Assembly: GCF_012641465.1 (NCBI RefSeq)
Contig: NZ_JABAIK010000013.1
Location: 50,394-114,393 of the forward strand
From: Vibrio agarilyticus
GTDB lineage: Bacteria; Pseudomonadota; Gammaproteobacteria; Enterobacterales; Vibrionaceae
Length of the DNA: 64,000 bases
Direction of reading: 5' to 3'
The notes below the pieces were generated by a model. It ran no database searches. It worked only from the letters and a program-made list of their open reading frames with translations, and was not told the origin of the DNA. Shown here piece by piece: positions 51,711 to 60,835 of the stretch; the stretch's first letter is position 1, and every line of letters begins with the position of its first letter. The position numbers were made by a program, and so were the translations under genes.

Positions 51711-51769
51711 TACAAAATCACCAGGTGTAACTATGTTGGATTAATATGTAACCAACTTGTGATTTTGTA
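51711..51769. other. Inverted repeat at the presumed left end of the integrative element
   Basis: TACAAAATCAC (51711-51721) and GTGATTTTGTA (51759-51769) are perfect 11-bp inverted arms. Inner bases also partly match (aggtgtaac / gtaaccaactt). It ends right at the intA start codon, ten bases after the nth terminator. Such a paired site fits the binding arms of a tyrosine recombinase. I did not find a second copy inside the window. Confidence 0.55.
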
Positions 51770-53095
51770 ATGAATGAATTAAGTGAAAATGTTGCAGTAA
51801 AAATCTATAAAGATACCGGTGGGTACAGCTTTCCCCTCATTGTAAGATCTGGTGTATTTCCCGCTTGCTTGTACCTTAATGCTTATCTTAACGGAAACCA
51901 TAACTCCCCACTTTCGGCAAAAAAGAATAAAGCAAGCACTCAAGCTCCAGCTTTTCATACACTAAAAAAATACGCCTATGAGCTGAAATTTTTATACTGT
52001 TATTTTATCGAGCAAGGTATCGATCTTGTTGAGCGTGTCAGCTCTGGTGAATTTCTTTCAAGGCAAGAGGTCGATGATTTTGTTAGATCGTGCAAGCTTT
52101 ATGCTAATGAAGGCACTATTGATGAAAGTAATATCGTAGCAATTTCTGACAAGCGCATAAGAGATGCCATCCATGCAACTTCACATAGCCAACCAAAAGT
52201 TTCCGCACACACATTACGTCAGCGCTTAATTCGACTGAGGGCTTATATCGAATACTTGTTTGTTTGCCACCACTATGATCAAGAGCCAACTAATACTCAA
52301 GCCAGAGTGGACGACCAATTCAATAAGTTTAAGTTATACATCAACACGTTTATTGGCGGCACACGTAAAAATAACACCATAGTTAAAGATGCATTTGAGT
52401 CGGTAATACCTTCAGATAAGTTCTTTTATTTGCTTGATATCATCAAAGAGAGTTCACCTGCGAACCCATTTAAATCCAGCAAATTAAGAAACCAACTCAT
52501 CATGCAAATTCTAATTAACACAGGAGTTCGCGTTGGTGCGGTTTTAAAGCTAAAAGTCAGTGACTTGATTGACGATTGGGATAATCCTCGCTTCCTATTG
52601 ACCAGAACTCCCAATGATCCGACTGATCCAAGGTTAGAACGCCCATCAAATAAAACCAAAGCGCTATCGGTTTCTATTTCCTCAGAGTTAATGAAGCTTA
52701 TCAAGCTCTACATACAAACTGTGCGAGCAGAAAATACAACCACCCGTGAACATGACTTTGTGTTCATCTCAGAAAAAGGGGCAACATCAGGGCAACCGCT
52801 CACGTATAAATCCATTCACAAAATCGTAGATAAACTTGGTGAGGCATTAGGTATCAAGCTCCACCCTCACAAACTTCGTCATAAGTGGAATGAAGTTTTT
52901 GAAGATAAGGCGAGAGAGCATGGGTTAACGCCTGAAAAAATTGAAGATTTACGCAAATATGCAATGGGCTGGGTTGAAGACTCGAAAATGGCGTCCGTAT
53001 ATAACGAATATCAATTGGCGGTCACTGTGGCTGATATTTCCGCTAAAACCCAATCTAAAGCTGTTCCGAGGTTAGGAGGTGATCATGAGTCATAA
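51770..53095 (+). CDS. intA: Tyrosine recombinase IntA of a strand-biased circularizing element
   Basis: 441 aa, first of four genes in the order known for SE elements of Vibrio (intA-tfp-intB-srap). Catalytic residues visible: Arg in INTGVRVGAVLKLKVSDL (about 245-262), HxxR in HPHKLRHKWNE, and a candidate nucleophile Tyr in MASVYNEYQ. C-terminal catalytic domain 200-430, N-terminal SAM-like domain before. No good Shine-Dalgarno site at the start; the start lies at the edge of the inverted repeat. Function in integration/excision is inferred from motifs and order. Confidence 0.85.
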   Translation: MNELSENVAVKIYKDTGGYSFPLIVRSGVFPACLYLNAYLNGNHNSPLSAKKNKASTQAPAFHTLKKYAYELKFLYCYFIEQGIDLVERVSSGEFLSRQEVDDFVRSCKLYANEGTIDESNIVAISDKRIRDAIHATSHSQPKVSAHTLRQRLIRLRAYIEYLFVCHHYDQEPTNTQARVDDQFNKFKLYINTFIGGTRKNNTIVKDAFESVIPSDKFFYLLDIIKESSPANPFKSSKLRNQLIMQILINTGVRVGAVLKLKVSDLIDDWDNPRFLLTRTPNDPTDPRLERPSNKTKALSVSISSELMKLIKLYIQTVRAENTTTREHDFVFISEKGATSGQPLTYKSIHKIVDKLGEALGIKLHPHKLRHKWNEVFEDKAREHGLTPEKIEDLRKYAMGWVEDSKMASVYNEYQLAVTVADISAKTQSKAVPRLGGDHES

Positions 53096-54737
53096 CCATA
53101 TCACAACGTTAAAAAAGGATTACGATGGGCAGCGCATATTCAATGCAAGAGAAGATGGTTACTCGTTTGATGTGCTTTCAGATACGTGGGAGCTTGGTTA
53201 TAAATCCTATTTATATCTAAATTGGCTGAATGAACTAAATATTGATACAAATACCTATCTGGATTTAAGGTTAGCAATAGCTCATGCAGCAAAGCATTAC
53301 AGTTATAACTCTCTATACAGCCACGTTAGCACCCTCAAATCCATTGTAAAATATCTCGACATTTACGATTTTCAGGCGTGGTGGCTCACACTAGATACTT
53401 ACAAGAAAAATGTCAGAGATAGCTTATACGCCCTATGCCACCCAAGAAATGGTTATACCTGTCATACTCTCCAACCGTTATATGACACAGTTAAAGATGA
53501 AAATTTAAAGCGCCAAGATGTAATGAAAGGCATTCTTGATCCAAAAACTGGTGCTTACAGTGAAGTTGAGCACGACAATATTCTTGAAAGCTTAAGAATT
53601 GAAACACAGCAAGTATTAGAGGTTGAAATACTATCGCAAAACAAGTTTACCGCACTACGGAATGTCATAGCCAGTCAGTTACTTCTCGCCCTGATAAGAC
53701 GACCAATTCAGCTTGTGCAACTTAAATGGTGTGATGTATTACCTGTAGGGGAAACCTTTTTATCTCATAAAGAATCAAACCTTAACTGGAAACCCGTTAC
53801 TCAACACTTGTTCTCAGATGTGGAGCAATTGCACGTTCGCACCTTTAAAGGCAAGGATGGACAATTTCGCGGTGATGCGGAATCACGCTCACACCGCCTA
53901 GAGTCAGACTTTTCTCGACTGCTTTTGCGTTACTATCAGGTTTATGAACACTACCTTTTACATTCGCTTTCAACGCAATATATTTCATTAGGTGAAGATG
54001 AAACTAAAGAACTCATGAGACGCCTACCTGTATTGCCTGACCAAAGCTTATTTAGCTCTAGTTTTGAATCTAAAGCAGAACTGTTTATCTCCATCAGTGA
54101 TACCTCAAAAGCCTATCATATGAATTCGGTCACCCTTGGAGCGAATATACGTTATTTATTCGAAAACAAACTCAAGCCAAACAGCGATAGATGTCCAAAC
54201 GATTCTTTGCGACTTGGTAACAATCGCTGGCGACACACCATTCTCACCCAAGGTGCAAAATATGGGTTAAGCCCTGCCCACCTTGCTGCCATAACAGGCG
54301 TCACCATTGAAGCGATTACTCCCTATCTTGATTTGAAAACCTCAGAGCGAATAAAAATTGATGAGGCGTATGCTGGGAACCATATCATCAAGCGATTTGA
54401 TAGCCTGTCGGTAAAAGAGTTGCAAACGCACGATGATTTCAAAGTAAAAAGCAGGTTTGATGAAGAAATTGGCCATAAACTCAATCCTGCTAACTGTTCC
54501 AGTTGTCAGTCAAAAGGCGGTGCGCCTATGGCCTGTTATCCCTGTGACAACTTTAGGCCTCTAGAAACGGCAAACCATCAACAATATCTTGATAAAGCGG
54601 AAAGAAAACTGGTGATAAATAGTCAATCAGCACACCCTGCTACAGTGAAACGCCTCAAGAAAATCATTCTATACATCAAGGCGACCATAGCCATTTGTGA
54701 AGAAAGAAAAACGGCTAAGCTTGGAGATGAAAAATGA
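53085..54737 (+). CDS. tfp: Tyrosine-recombinase-fold protein Tfp
   Basis: 550 aa. The start at 53085 has a full AGGAGGTG site six bases upstream and overlaps intA by 11 bp. The catalytic domain is degenerate: Arg in LALIRRPIQLVQLKW, the box-II region reads NRWRHTILTQG instead of HxxR, and the Tyr position is AITPYLDLKT. A C-terminal cysteine cluster (NCSSCQS...ACYPCD) suggests metal binding. In SE elements this second gene is called tfp and supports recombination. Confidence 0.82.
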   Translation: MSHNHITTLKKDYDGQRIFNAREDGYSFDVLSDTWELGYKSYLYLNWLNELNIDTNTYLDLRLAIAHAAKHYSYNSLYSHVSTLKSIVKYLDIYDFQAWWLTLDTYKKNVRDSLYALCHPRNGYTCHTLQPLYDTVKDENLKRQDVMKGILDPKTGAYSEVEHDNILESLRIETQQVLEVEILSQNKFTALRNVIASQLLLALIRRPIQLVQLKWCDVLPVGETFLSHKESNLNWKPVTQHLFSDVEQLHVRTFKGKDGQFRGDAESRSHRLESDFSRLLLRYYQVYEHYLLHSLSTQYISLGEDETKELMRRLPVLPDQSLFSSSFESKAELFISISDTSKAYHMNSVTLGANIRYLFENKLKPNSDRCPNDSLRLGNNRWRHTILTQGAKYGLSPAHLAAITGVTIEAITPYLDLKTSERIKIDEAYAGNHIIKRFDSLSVKELQTHDDFKVKSRFDEEIGHKLNPANCSSCQSKGGAPMACYPCDNFRPLETANHQQYLDKAERKLVINSQSAHPATVKRLKKIILYIKATIAICEERKTAKLGDEK

Positions 54738-57046
54738 ACACGCTCAACCGTTACATAACCAATCAACACGCTTATATCGCCGAAAGGAAAAAACAGCCGT
54801 TACTTGGTTTTACCACACCATCAGGAAAGCAAGCAACGTGGGGGGACATTGCTGTTACCTTTACCAGCAACAAAGGGATCCCTATTAACCTCCTTTTTAA
54901 TAACGATAATCAACCCCACGCTAAGATTAACTCAACTTTTTCCGATAAAGACAGGCTCGATGAACATACGCACCATCTACTCTTTGCCTTTGCTCTTGAT
55001 GTGCTGAAAGAAAATATTTCTAACACTAGGAAGAAAGATAAAGTCACTGCAGCAAGAAAAATTCTTATTGCTCTTAATGAAAATATCGCTTCTTCCAGTC
55101 TGGATGAGATTCAAAACACCATCGATGAAATGAACTATATCCAGACTCTTTCTGCATTTTTTGAGTGGCTAAATGCCCATAAGATGCTTCCAGCGAGTAT
55201 GACTCCGAACTTAACCAAGGCGGTAAACTCAACAAGAGCCAAAAGCGGTGATGACGCTATCGAGGCTGAAAACAGTAAACTGCCTGATGAAAAGGCGTTA
55301 TTGGCACTCGGGGCGATCTTTTATGATGCCATCCCGCCTTATCAAGACATCAAGAATAAAAATTCTTGGGCTGCTCTCATCCATCCAACAACGAGTCAAC
55401 TCGATAGTTATGTTTGCACCATGTCAGCACTTGCGATGTCGTCCCCCAATCGAGCGGCAGCAGAGCAAGTGTTACTAACCAAGCAACGAGTGAAAGCCCA
55501 TAATGAAACGGTCGATAACGACATTAATACTGTCTACTACCTTAATTGGCGTGGGTCCAAAGGATATAAAGACTATCAGAATCATATCAATGCTGAAATG
55601 GCCGAAAGCCTAGACCGAGCATTACACTATACCGCTCTTGTAACTGAGCCAGCGAGAGTATTAGCAAGGTTTTATCAAAACCCAAACCTAAGTTTAAAAA
55701 AGGTGTTAGGTGAGTTTAAGCCAAGTGCCAAAAACCTAGATGCACTCAAACCCAACGACAGTAAACCGACCAACCTGATCCAGCTTGGTTTTTTATTGGG
55801 CTTTTATGATGGCAGCGATGGCTATGCCCGTGTTACGTTCGATACCAAGGGTGCGATTGATACCACAAAAAATAAAGGTTTCCCTTTATTTATCAAACAC
55901 ATCACCAAGCTGCTGCCATTCGATAAACTAGAAATTAAAAGCCAATGTCCTTATCCACCCCTACTTGTTGGCGCTGCTGTCAGCGGAAAATCCCAATTGA
56001 GTAAATATTTCAATGGTCAAACAGAAATGACGGTTGCAGAATTTCAAAACCATTACATTACAATTAATCAACAAGCTATGTCAGGATACAATAAAGTTAA
56101 GACCAAGCGTGTCAATTATGAGCAGGCTTTATTTACTTATACAGAAAAACAATTAAGCACTCGGCAAGCCTCTCACTTCCTGTTAGTTCCCATCGAATCT
56201 TTAGGTTCTCTTTTTGACAGAAACATCAAAAAACGCAAAGACAGTTACGCTACCATCTTTGAGCGGCATAGTTTCTCAACAGGTTTCGCAATCACCCCTC
56301 ACCAATTCAGGCATTGGCAAAATAACTACCTAGCCAATAAGGGTTTGCCCCACTTACTCATAACGATGCTGTCTGGCCGTAAAAACCCTGAGCAAACACT
56401 CACCTATATCCACACGACTGATGCCCAAAATGCCTCAGTGATCAGTGATATTTTATATGAAAAAGAAACCGAGGAAGAAGTACAAGATAAGGTTGGCAAA
56501 CGCCTACAGAGTAAAGCTCAATACGATGATGCCACCGATAACTTAAGCCCAACTTTTGTCAGTGAGGTCGGCTTTTGCACCCAAGATTTAACGTTAACCC
56601 CTTGCACTTACATGACGGAATTTGAAACACAATGCACACTCTGTTCATCCTCATGCCATATTGCGCATGATAAAGATGCGATTGAACTGCTAAATAAGGA
56701 TTTAACAATCCAGAAACACAACCTAAAGCAAGTTCAGGAGGCCATTAACTTTGCAACCAGCAAAGGAATGCAGCAATGGTATGAAACCCACTACCAAAAT
56801 ACTTGTATGCTCAAGAGTCTTATTGAAGTGCTATCAGACGACTCCATCAAAGAAGGGGCTATTGTTCGTTTTTTGACTCGTTCAAATGTCATGCGAGTTA
56901 CAGATTTAGAAACCAAGACAGTAACAGAACGTAAGCTATCGCTACCAGATGCGAAAGAATCTCTTCAAGCGGCTCTTGCTGCAACAACCCAAACAAATAA
57001 CGACTCCGCTAAAGATAACTTTTTAGGCTTTTTGGGATCAGTATAG
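54734..57046 (+). CDS. intB: Large tyrosine recombinase IntB
   Basis: 770 aa, third gene, overlapping tfp by 4 bp (ATGA). The catalytic region is near the middle-to-C-terminus: PHQFRHWQNNYLANKGLP (HxxRH) and the Tyr in PEQTLTYIHTT. C-terminal cysteines CTYM...CTLCSSSCHIAHD may bind zinc. About 500 residues of N-terminal sequence without a clear domain. The long trio of recombinases is diagnostic of SE/recombinase-in-trio elements. Confidence 0.83.
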   Translation: MNTLNRYITNQHAYIAERKKQPLLGFTTPSGKQATWGDIAVTFTSNKGIPINLLFNNDNQPHAKINSTFSDKDRLDEHTHHLLFAFALDVLKENISNTRKKDKVTAARKILIALNENIASSSLDEIQNTIDEMNYIQTLSAFFEWLNAHKMLPASMTPNLTKAVNSTRAKSGDDAIEAENSKLPDEKALLALGAIFYDAIPPYQDIKNKNSWAALIHPTTSQLDSYVCTMSALAMSSPNRAAAEQVLLTKQRVKAHNETVDNDINTVYYLNWRGSKGYKDYQNHINAEMAESLDRALHYTALVTEPARVLARFYQNPNLSLKKVLGEFKPSAKNLDALKPNDSKPTNLIQLGFLLGFYDGSDGYARVTFDTKGAIDTTKNKGFPLFIKHITKLLPFDKLEIKSQCPYPPLLVGAAVSGKSQLSKYFNGQTEMTVAEFQNHYITINQQAMSGYNKVKTKRVNYEQALFTYTEKQLSTRQASHFLLVPIESLGSLFDRNIKKRKDSYATIFERHSFSTGFAITPHQFRHWQNNYLANKGLPHLLITMLSGRKNPEQTLTYIHTTDAQNASVISDILYEKETEEEVQDKVGKRLQSKAQYDDATDNLSPTFVSEVGFCTQDLTLTPCTYMTEFETQCTLCSSSCHIAHDKDAIELLNKDLTIQKHNLKQVQEAINFATSKGMQQWYETHYQNTCMLKSLIEVLSDDSIKEGAIVRFLTRSNVMRVTDLETKTVTERKLSLPDAKESLQAALAATTQTNNDSAKDNFLGFLGSV

Positions 57047-57056
57047 GGAAATACAC

Positions 57057-57476
57057 ATGGCAACTAAATCATTAGACACTGATCAACAAATCTCCATTCA
57101 AGCGTTAATTAGAAGTTGGGAAGGAAAGCTGACTTGGGATTTATTAGTCACGAAAATTGACTCTAGCCTTGCGATCACTACGACGCGGCAAACACTTGAT
57201 AAATATCTCAATATAAAAAATGAATACAAAGATAGAAAACGCTCACTCAAAGGGCAAACTGTTTCCGCTGACAATACTGAGCTACTTACCTATCTACAAA
57301 AAGATATTGATTTAGCAGAAAAAATCATTCAGCTAGAAGCGGAATTAAAAGTGGCAAAAGATGAAATCGGTTATCTACAAGCGTTTATTCAAAAAATCGC
57401 CAATATCGGTCAAAGCGATCCAAATGTAATGACTATTTTTCAAAGAGCGATGCGGAGTATCGAGGACAGTAAATAA
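57057..57476 (+). CDS. srap: Small coiled-coil accessory protein, SRAP-like
   Basis: 139 aa, ten bases after intB. An N-terminal helical region (ALIRSWEGKLTWDLLVTKIDSSL) and a C-terminal coiled coil (YLQKDIDLAEKIIQLEAELKVAKDEIGYLQ). Fourth gene of the SE integration module, where a small recombination auxiliary protein is found. Assignment is by position and size, not by a motif. Confidence 0.7.
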   Translation: MATKSLDTDQQISIQALIRSWEGKLTWDLLVTKIDSSLAITTTRQTLDKYLNIKNEYKDRKRSLKGQTVSADNTELLTYLQKDIDLAEKIIQLEAELKVAKDEIGYLQAFIQKIANIGQSDPNVMTIFQRAMRSIEDSK

Positions 57477-57480
57477 AGAA

Positions 57481-57702
57481 CTAAACGCAACTCTTTGTAT
57501 TTTTGATCTAATTGAGGGCTTAAAATGGCAAGTGGTCAGCAGAAAGCGCAGAATAGTCGATAGAGCATGGCTCTATACGGCAATTACAAGAGCAGAAAGC
57601 GAAATTCATATCGTTGGAAGTAGTGATGACATGAGGCAGATCACCGAGGCACCTAGTCACTCTCATAAGCGGAATAGCTACCTGAAAGAACTATTGAGTT
57701 AG
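57481..57702 (+). pseudogene. 3' remnant of a RecD/UvrD-C-type helicase gene
   Basis: In frame with the stop at 57700-57702 the translation includes VDRAWLYTAITRAESEIHIV, the helicase motif VI region of RecD-like (UvrD_C_2) ATPases, then SYLKELLS. No start codon and no upstream helicase motifs are present: the rest has been lost, and the piece directly follows the srap stop. Probably a deletion or insertion scar in the cargo. Confidence 0.7.
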
Positions 57703-57834
57703 CAATTTCAAACTCGTTAATGCCCCATTCCAAGCTAGAACTGTTCTGTACCTCATCACGAAAAGAGGTTGTTTGACCTATTTTTTCTTATGCATGTAAT
57801 CTATCTGCACTCAGCAAACGATAAGGATTGATTA

Positions 57835-58578
57835 ATGGGAATCTTTGACATTATCTTTGGTAAAAGAAAATCTATAGAGCAAGTTAAAAACGATGAAACT
57901 AACAAAGTTTCATCAGAGGTAAAGCAAGCCCCTAAGCAATATAAAACATTAGCCTCACAGAATGCAGACTTAATAGAGGGAATGCAGTTTCATGCAACAT
58001 GCCAACTGCGCACTCCTATAGCTGTATTAGAAAGGCATGGAGAAGTCTATTTAGGTGAAGGTGAGCCTCCAAAATATGGCAGTCCTCAAGATGGAGTATG
58101 GATTGCAAAGTTAGATAGTGCTTATGACTTTCTTGCCGAAAGCAGGACTTGTTCGTCAGATGCAGGGGAAGTAAAAGCTGAAGAATATATAGCTTATGCT
58201 ATCGGGCTTCTGCGTATTTTTGAATCAGATAAAACCATTTCAGAAAAAATGGCTGAAGCAGTGTCTTATGCTGAAAATAGCGAAGAAAAAAAACAGATAG
58301 AACAAGGTATTTTGAAATGTTATAGGGAGTCAAGCATCGTTGATGTGATGGTCCGTTATATCACGGAATCAGAACGTTTTGAATACTATCTAGATAAGCC
58401 TGAAAAACTTACTCTTGTAAACGGCGTTAACGATAAAATTGCATCCTCTTTAAAAGAGTCAGGCATCCAAACAATCAAAGAGCTCTCGTACCTTACAGAA
58501 GATGACTTGATTAACATCAAGGGTATTGGAAGAGTAAGAGCACAGGAAATCTTAGCACAGTTTAGTCGAGTGCTTTGA
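57835..58578 (+). CDS. Unknown protein with C-terminal helix-hairpin-helix domain
   Basis: 247 aa. The C-terminus holds tandem HhH elements (LVNGVNDKIASSLKESGI and DDLINIKGIGRVRAQEIL), the DNA-binding kind seen in NAD ligase, RadC or Rad51 N-termini. The first 190 residues match nothing I know; an amphipathic N-terminus MGIFDIIFGKRK. AAGGA lies seven to ten bases before the start. Four-base overlap with the next gene suggests a two-gene unit. Confidence 0.7.
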   Translation: MGIFDIIFGKRKSIEQVKNDETNKVSSEVKQAPKQYKTLASQNADLIEGMQFHATCQLRTPIAVLERHGEVYLGEGEPPKYGSPQDGVWIAKLDSAYDFLAESRTCSSDAGEVKAEEYIAYAIGLLRIFESDKTISEKMAEAVSYAENSEEKKQIEQGILKCYRESSIVDVMVRYITESERFEYYLDKPEKLTLVNGVNDKIASSLKESGIQTIKELSYLTEDDLINIKGIGRVRAQEILAQFSRVL

Positions 58579-59747
58579 ACGTCTACGAATATGAGTTACT
58601 TATGACAAAAAATTGGCCCCCATGTGGGAGAATTGTACACCTTGCAGGTGGTCTGACTGCCCAAGTCGAACCTATGAGTGACCAAGTTATCTTGTGGCCC
58701 CAAAGTACCGATGGCAAGGAGGTCCAAATATCGATCCCGACTTTTGGACGATTATATTATGCGCTGGAGAAATACGACTTTTGTATTGTTGGTGTTGAGT
58801 TTATAACTGATCAAAGTGAGTATTTAGGAGAGGCTCCTACACAGTTTCGAGGTTATGCTAAACAGCAGAAAATCTGGCCAAATTGGGATGCATTTCAGTT
58901 ATGGCGCAGCCTAGCACTTTCTTCTTTTGAGGCCAAAGATGGACTTGGTTACGACTTATCAAATCGTATTTCATATCAATTAAATGCCCTCAACGATAAG
59001 CTTAAGAATCTATCAATTAAGTATCGAGATCAGCTTAATGCAATTGTCTTAAAGAATGACTTTATCGATGGACAAAGATTCCATGATGGCTTTACCAATC
59101 TCGTGTATCAAGAGTTCCATTCATTCCTGTTTGAAGCAGGAATATTAAGAGATTACCTGTGCGAGTATGTTTACAATTTTTCTTCAACCGCTGGTTTAAA
59201 ATTGACGCATAAGAACTCTGAAAAAATAAAAGAGATTACAACTGCAAACGGTTTGCTGAAAGCGTTAAATAATGTCCCTGAACTGTCAGAGTTGGAAGAG
59301 CAACTTAAGGTAAGTATGGCACCTGATGGGTGGTTATTCGAGCTAGGAATATACAGGGATCTCGTTATGCATACTGCTCCCATTAGCATTGCCAGCCATC
59401 ATTTGTATGCTATTCAAATTGTGCACGAGTTTCCTGATGGAAAGCAGCTTCCCTCGGTAAGGTTTCCTCTACCAGATAACATTGAATCGGTCTACAAAGA
59501 TCGGTGTCGTAGAGGGGACTTTCGCAAGTACATTGAACAGTTTGATGCTTTATGTGAAAAGTCGCTTGATGAATATGGGAAATATGATTGCCTAGAATAT
59601 GCAAACAAAATACATGGTTTGCTATCTAATTTAGCCCTTTCAGTTGGGGGATTGTCTCCAAATGAACCCAAACGAATGGTATTTACTAAAACTCATGAAG
59701 GTAAAAATGCTGGGACTAAGTTTATAGGAACAACTGATGAATTTTAG
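58575..59747 (+). CDS. Unknown protein, partner of the HhH gene
   Basis: Up to 390 aa. The TTG at 58575 overlaps the HhH stop; the ATG at 58602 (381 aa) has a GAG six bases upstream and is equally possible. No family recognised. Segments such as WNWDAFQLW-like aromatic stretches and DGWLFELGIYRDLVMHTAP (with a His) are seen; no membrane segment or signal peptide. Only its association with the HhH protein is supported. Confidence 0.6.
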   Translation: MNVYEYELLMTKNWPPCGRIVHLAGGLTAQVEPMSDQVILWPQSTDGKEVQISIPTFGRLYYALEKYDFCIVGVEFITDQSEYLGEAPTQFRGYAKQQKIWPNWDAFQLWRSLALSSFEAKDGLGYDLSNRISYQLNALNDKLKNLSIKYRDQLNAIVLKNDFIDGQRFHDGFTNLVYQEFHSFLFEAGILRDYLCEYVYNFSSTAGLKLTHKNSEKIKEITTANGLLKALNNVPELSELEEQLKVSMAPDGWLFELGIYRDLVMHTAPISIASHHLYAIQIVHEFPDGKQLPSVRFPLPDNIESVYKDRCRRGDFRKYIEQFDALCEKSLDEYGKYDCLEYANKIHGLLSNLALSVGGLSPNEPKRMVFTKTHEGKNAGTKFIGTTDEF

Positions 59748-59807
59748 ACGGCTGACTTCTCAAGTTTAACTAAAATAAACAAATGATTCAGAGTGAGTGT
59801 CCTAAAA

Positions 59808-59825
59808 CACTTTTGTCCAAAAGTG
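59808..59825. repeat. Short perfect palindrome after the HhH gene pair
   Basis: CACTTTTG (59808-59815) and CAAAAGTG (59818-59825) separated by two bases. No T run follows, so it may be a regulatory or recombination site rather than a terminator. Confidence 0.45.
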
Positions 59826-59889
59826 ATTTGGTTGGAATCTTCTGTGGCGGTCTGAAGAACTGTTACTAAATTTAATTTAATCAACATCG

Positions 59890-60207
59890 TCATTCTTCAG
59901 AAGGAAGACTGGCGATGATCTCGGCTATTCTCTTCTTCTGGTCGGCAGAGAGTTTTGAGATTGCAATGGCGAGTTCTGCCGACACCTCATCCTCACAAAA
60001 AAAGTAATTCAGTGGTACCTCAAGCGCATCAGCGATGAGTTTCAAAGTTTGTACATCTGGCGTGTGGCGTCCCTTCTCGTATTGGTTCATTCTCGCACTC
60101 GCCGTACTCTCATCCATGCCTATGAGAATACCCAAGGCTTTTTGGGATAAGCTTGCTTGCTTGCGGGCCTCTTTGAGGCGCTGCGGAAATGGGTTTTGGA
60201 ATGGCAC
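59890..60207 (-). CDS. Xre-family helix-turn-helix repressor
   Basis: 105 aa. HTH at about residues 10-65 (RLKEARKQASLSQKALGILIG, then SARMNQYEKGRHTPDVQTLKLIADAL), followed by a short acidic helical tail. Divergent from the 174-aa gene and helicase; two identical palindromes in the gap are probable operators, so it likely represses itself and the opposite operon. Confidence 0.88.
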   Translation of the reverse strand: MPFQNPFPQRLKEARKQASLSQKALGILIGMDESTASARMNQYEKGRHTPDVQTLKLIADALEVPLNYFFCEDEVSAELAIAISKLSADQKKRIAEIIASLPSEE

Positions 60208-60234
60208 GTAGTCATCATATTGGTAGTCTTTGTC

Positions 60235-60287
60235 AAACTAAGATTTTCTTAGTTTTGCTGATTTGCGTATACTAAGCAATCCTTAGT
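60235..60287. promoter_or_regulatory. Twin operators ACTAAG-N5-CTTAGT in the Xre/helicase divergent region
   Basis: Site 1: AAACTAAG ATTTT CTTAGTTT (60235-60255). Site 2: ACTAAG CAATC CTTAGT (60271-60287). Same half-sites and spacing; centres 34 bp apart, about three helical turns. A possible -10 (TATACT, 60268-60273) overlaps site 2. Confidence 0.75.
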
Positions 60288-60310
60288 TTTAACGGTTGTT
60301 TGAGTTATCA

Positions 60311-60835
60311 ATGAGACGAACTAGAAAAGTTGATGCACTAATGCACAAGCTATTGATTGAAAAAAGAATGGATGGTTTTTCAGTCGTCGAATTACGTGAT
60401 GCATCTCTGCCTTACGTTGATCAAAGCTGTGATTTGGTTGAGCTGCGTTTGCGGCTCTATCGACAATTATTGCGCTTTGAACGCAACAATTGGCTGAGAG
60501 TTGAAGGCTCACGTACCAATAAACGCTATTTTCAAACGGAGTCGCTACATGCCAATGAGTTTGTACCGAAACCCGCGTCTGTCGAAGTCATTGAGGCAAA
60601 AAGCCCCACTTGGTCGGTATTAGCCAGTGAGCGGAATGAGTCGCGTGGTGAATTGGAGATAGCACTTGGTGAAGTGGGTGAATACCAGTTATTAATTCAA
60701 CGCTTCCCTGAACTTGAACCAAAACTTGCTCTGTTGCTGAATCAAGCCAGAGAGCGTTCTGCGCAGTTGCTAGGTAAGGTGAATGTGTTGACGACGGTCC
60801 TTGATACGATCGCGCGTGAGCAAAAGGCATGTTGA
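60311..60835 (+). CDS. Unknown 174-aa protein encoded before an SF2 helicase
   Basis: The ATG at 60311 (MRRTRKVDALMHKLL) is favoured; a TTG at 60296 is open. An N-terminal winged-helix-like stretch (LVELRLRLYRQLLRFERNNWLRVEG) is followed by helices that could form a coiled coil (about 100-170). No family recognised. It overlaps the helicase start by 7 bp, so the two work together. Confidence 0.65.
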   Translation: MRRTRKVDALMHKLLIEKRMDGFSVVELRDASLPYVDQSCDLVELRLRLYRQLLRFERNNWLRVEGSRTNKRYFQTESLHANEFVPKPASVEVIEAKSPTWSVLASERNESRGELEIALGEVGEYQLLIQRFPELEPKLALLLNQARERSAQLLGKVNVLTTVLDTIAREQKAC

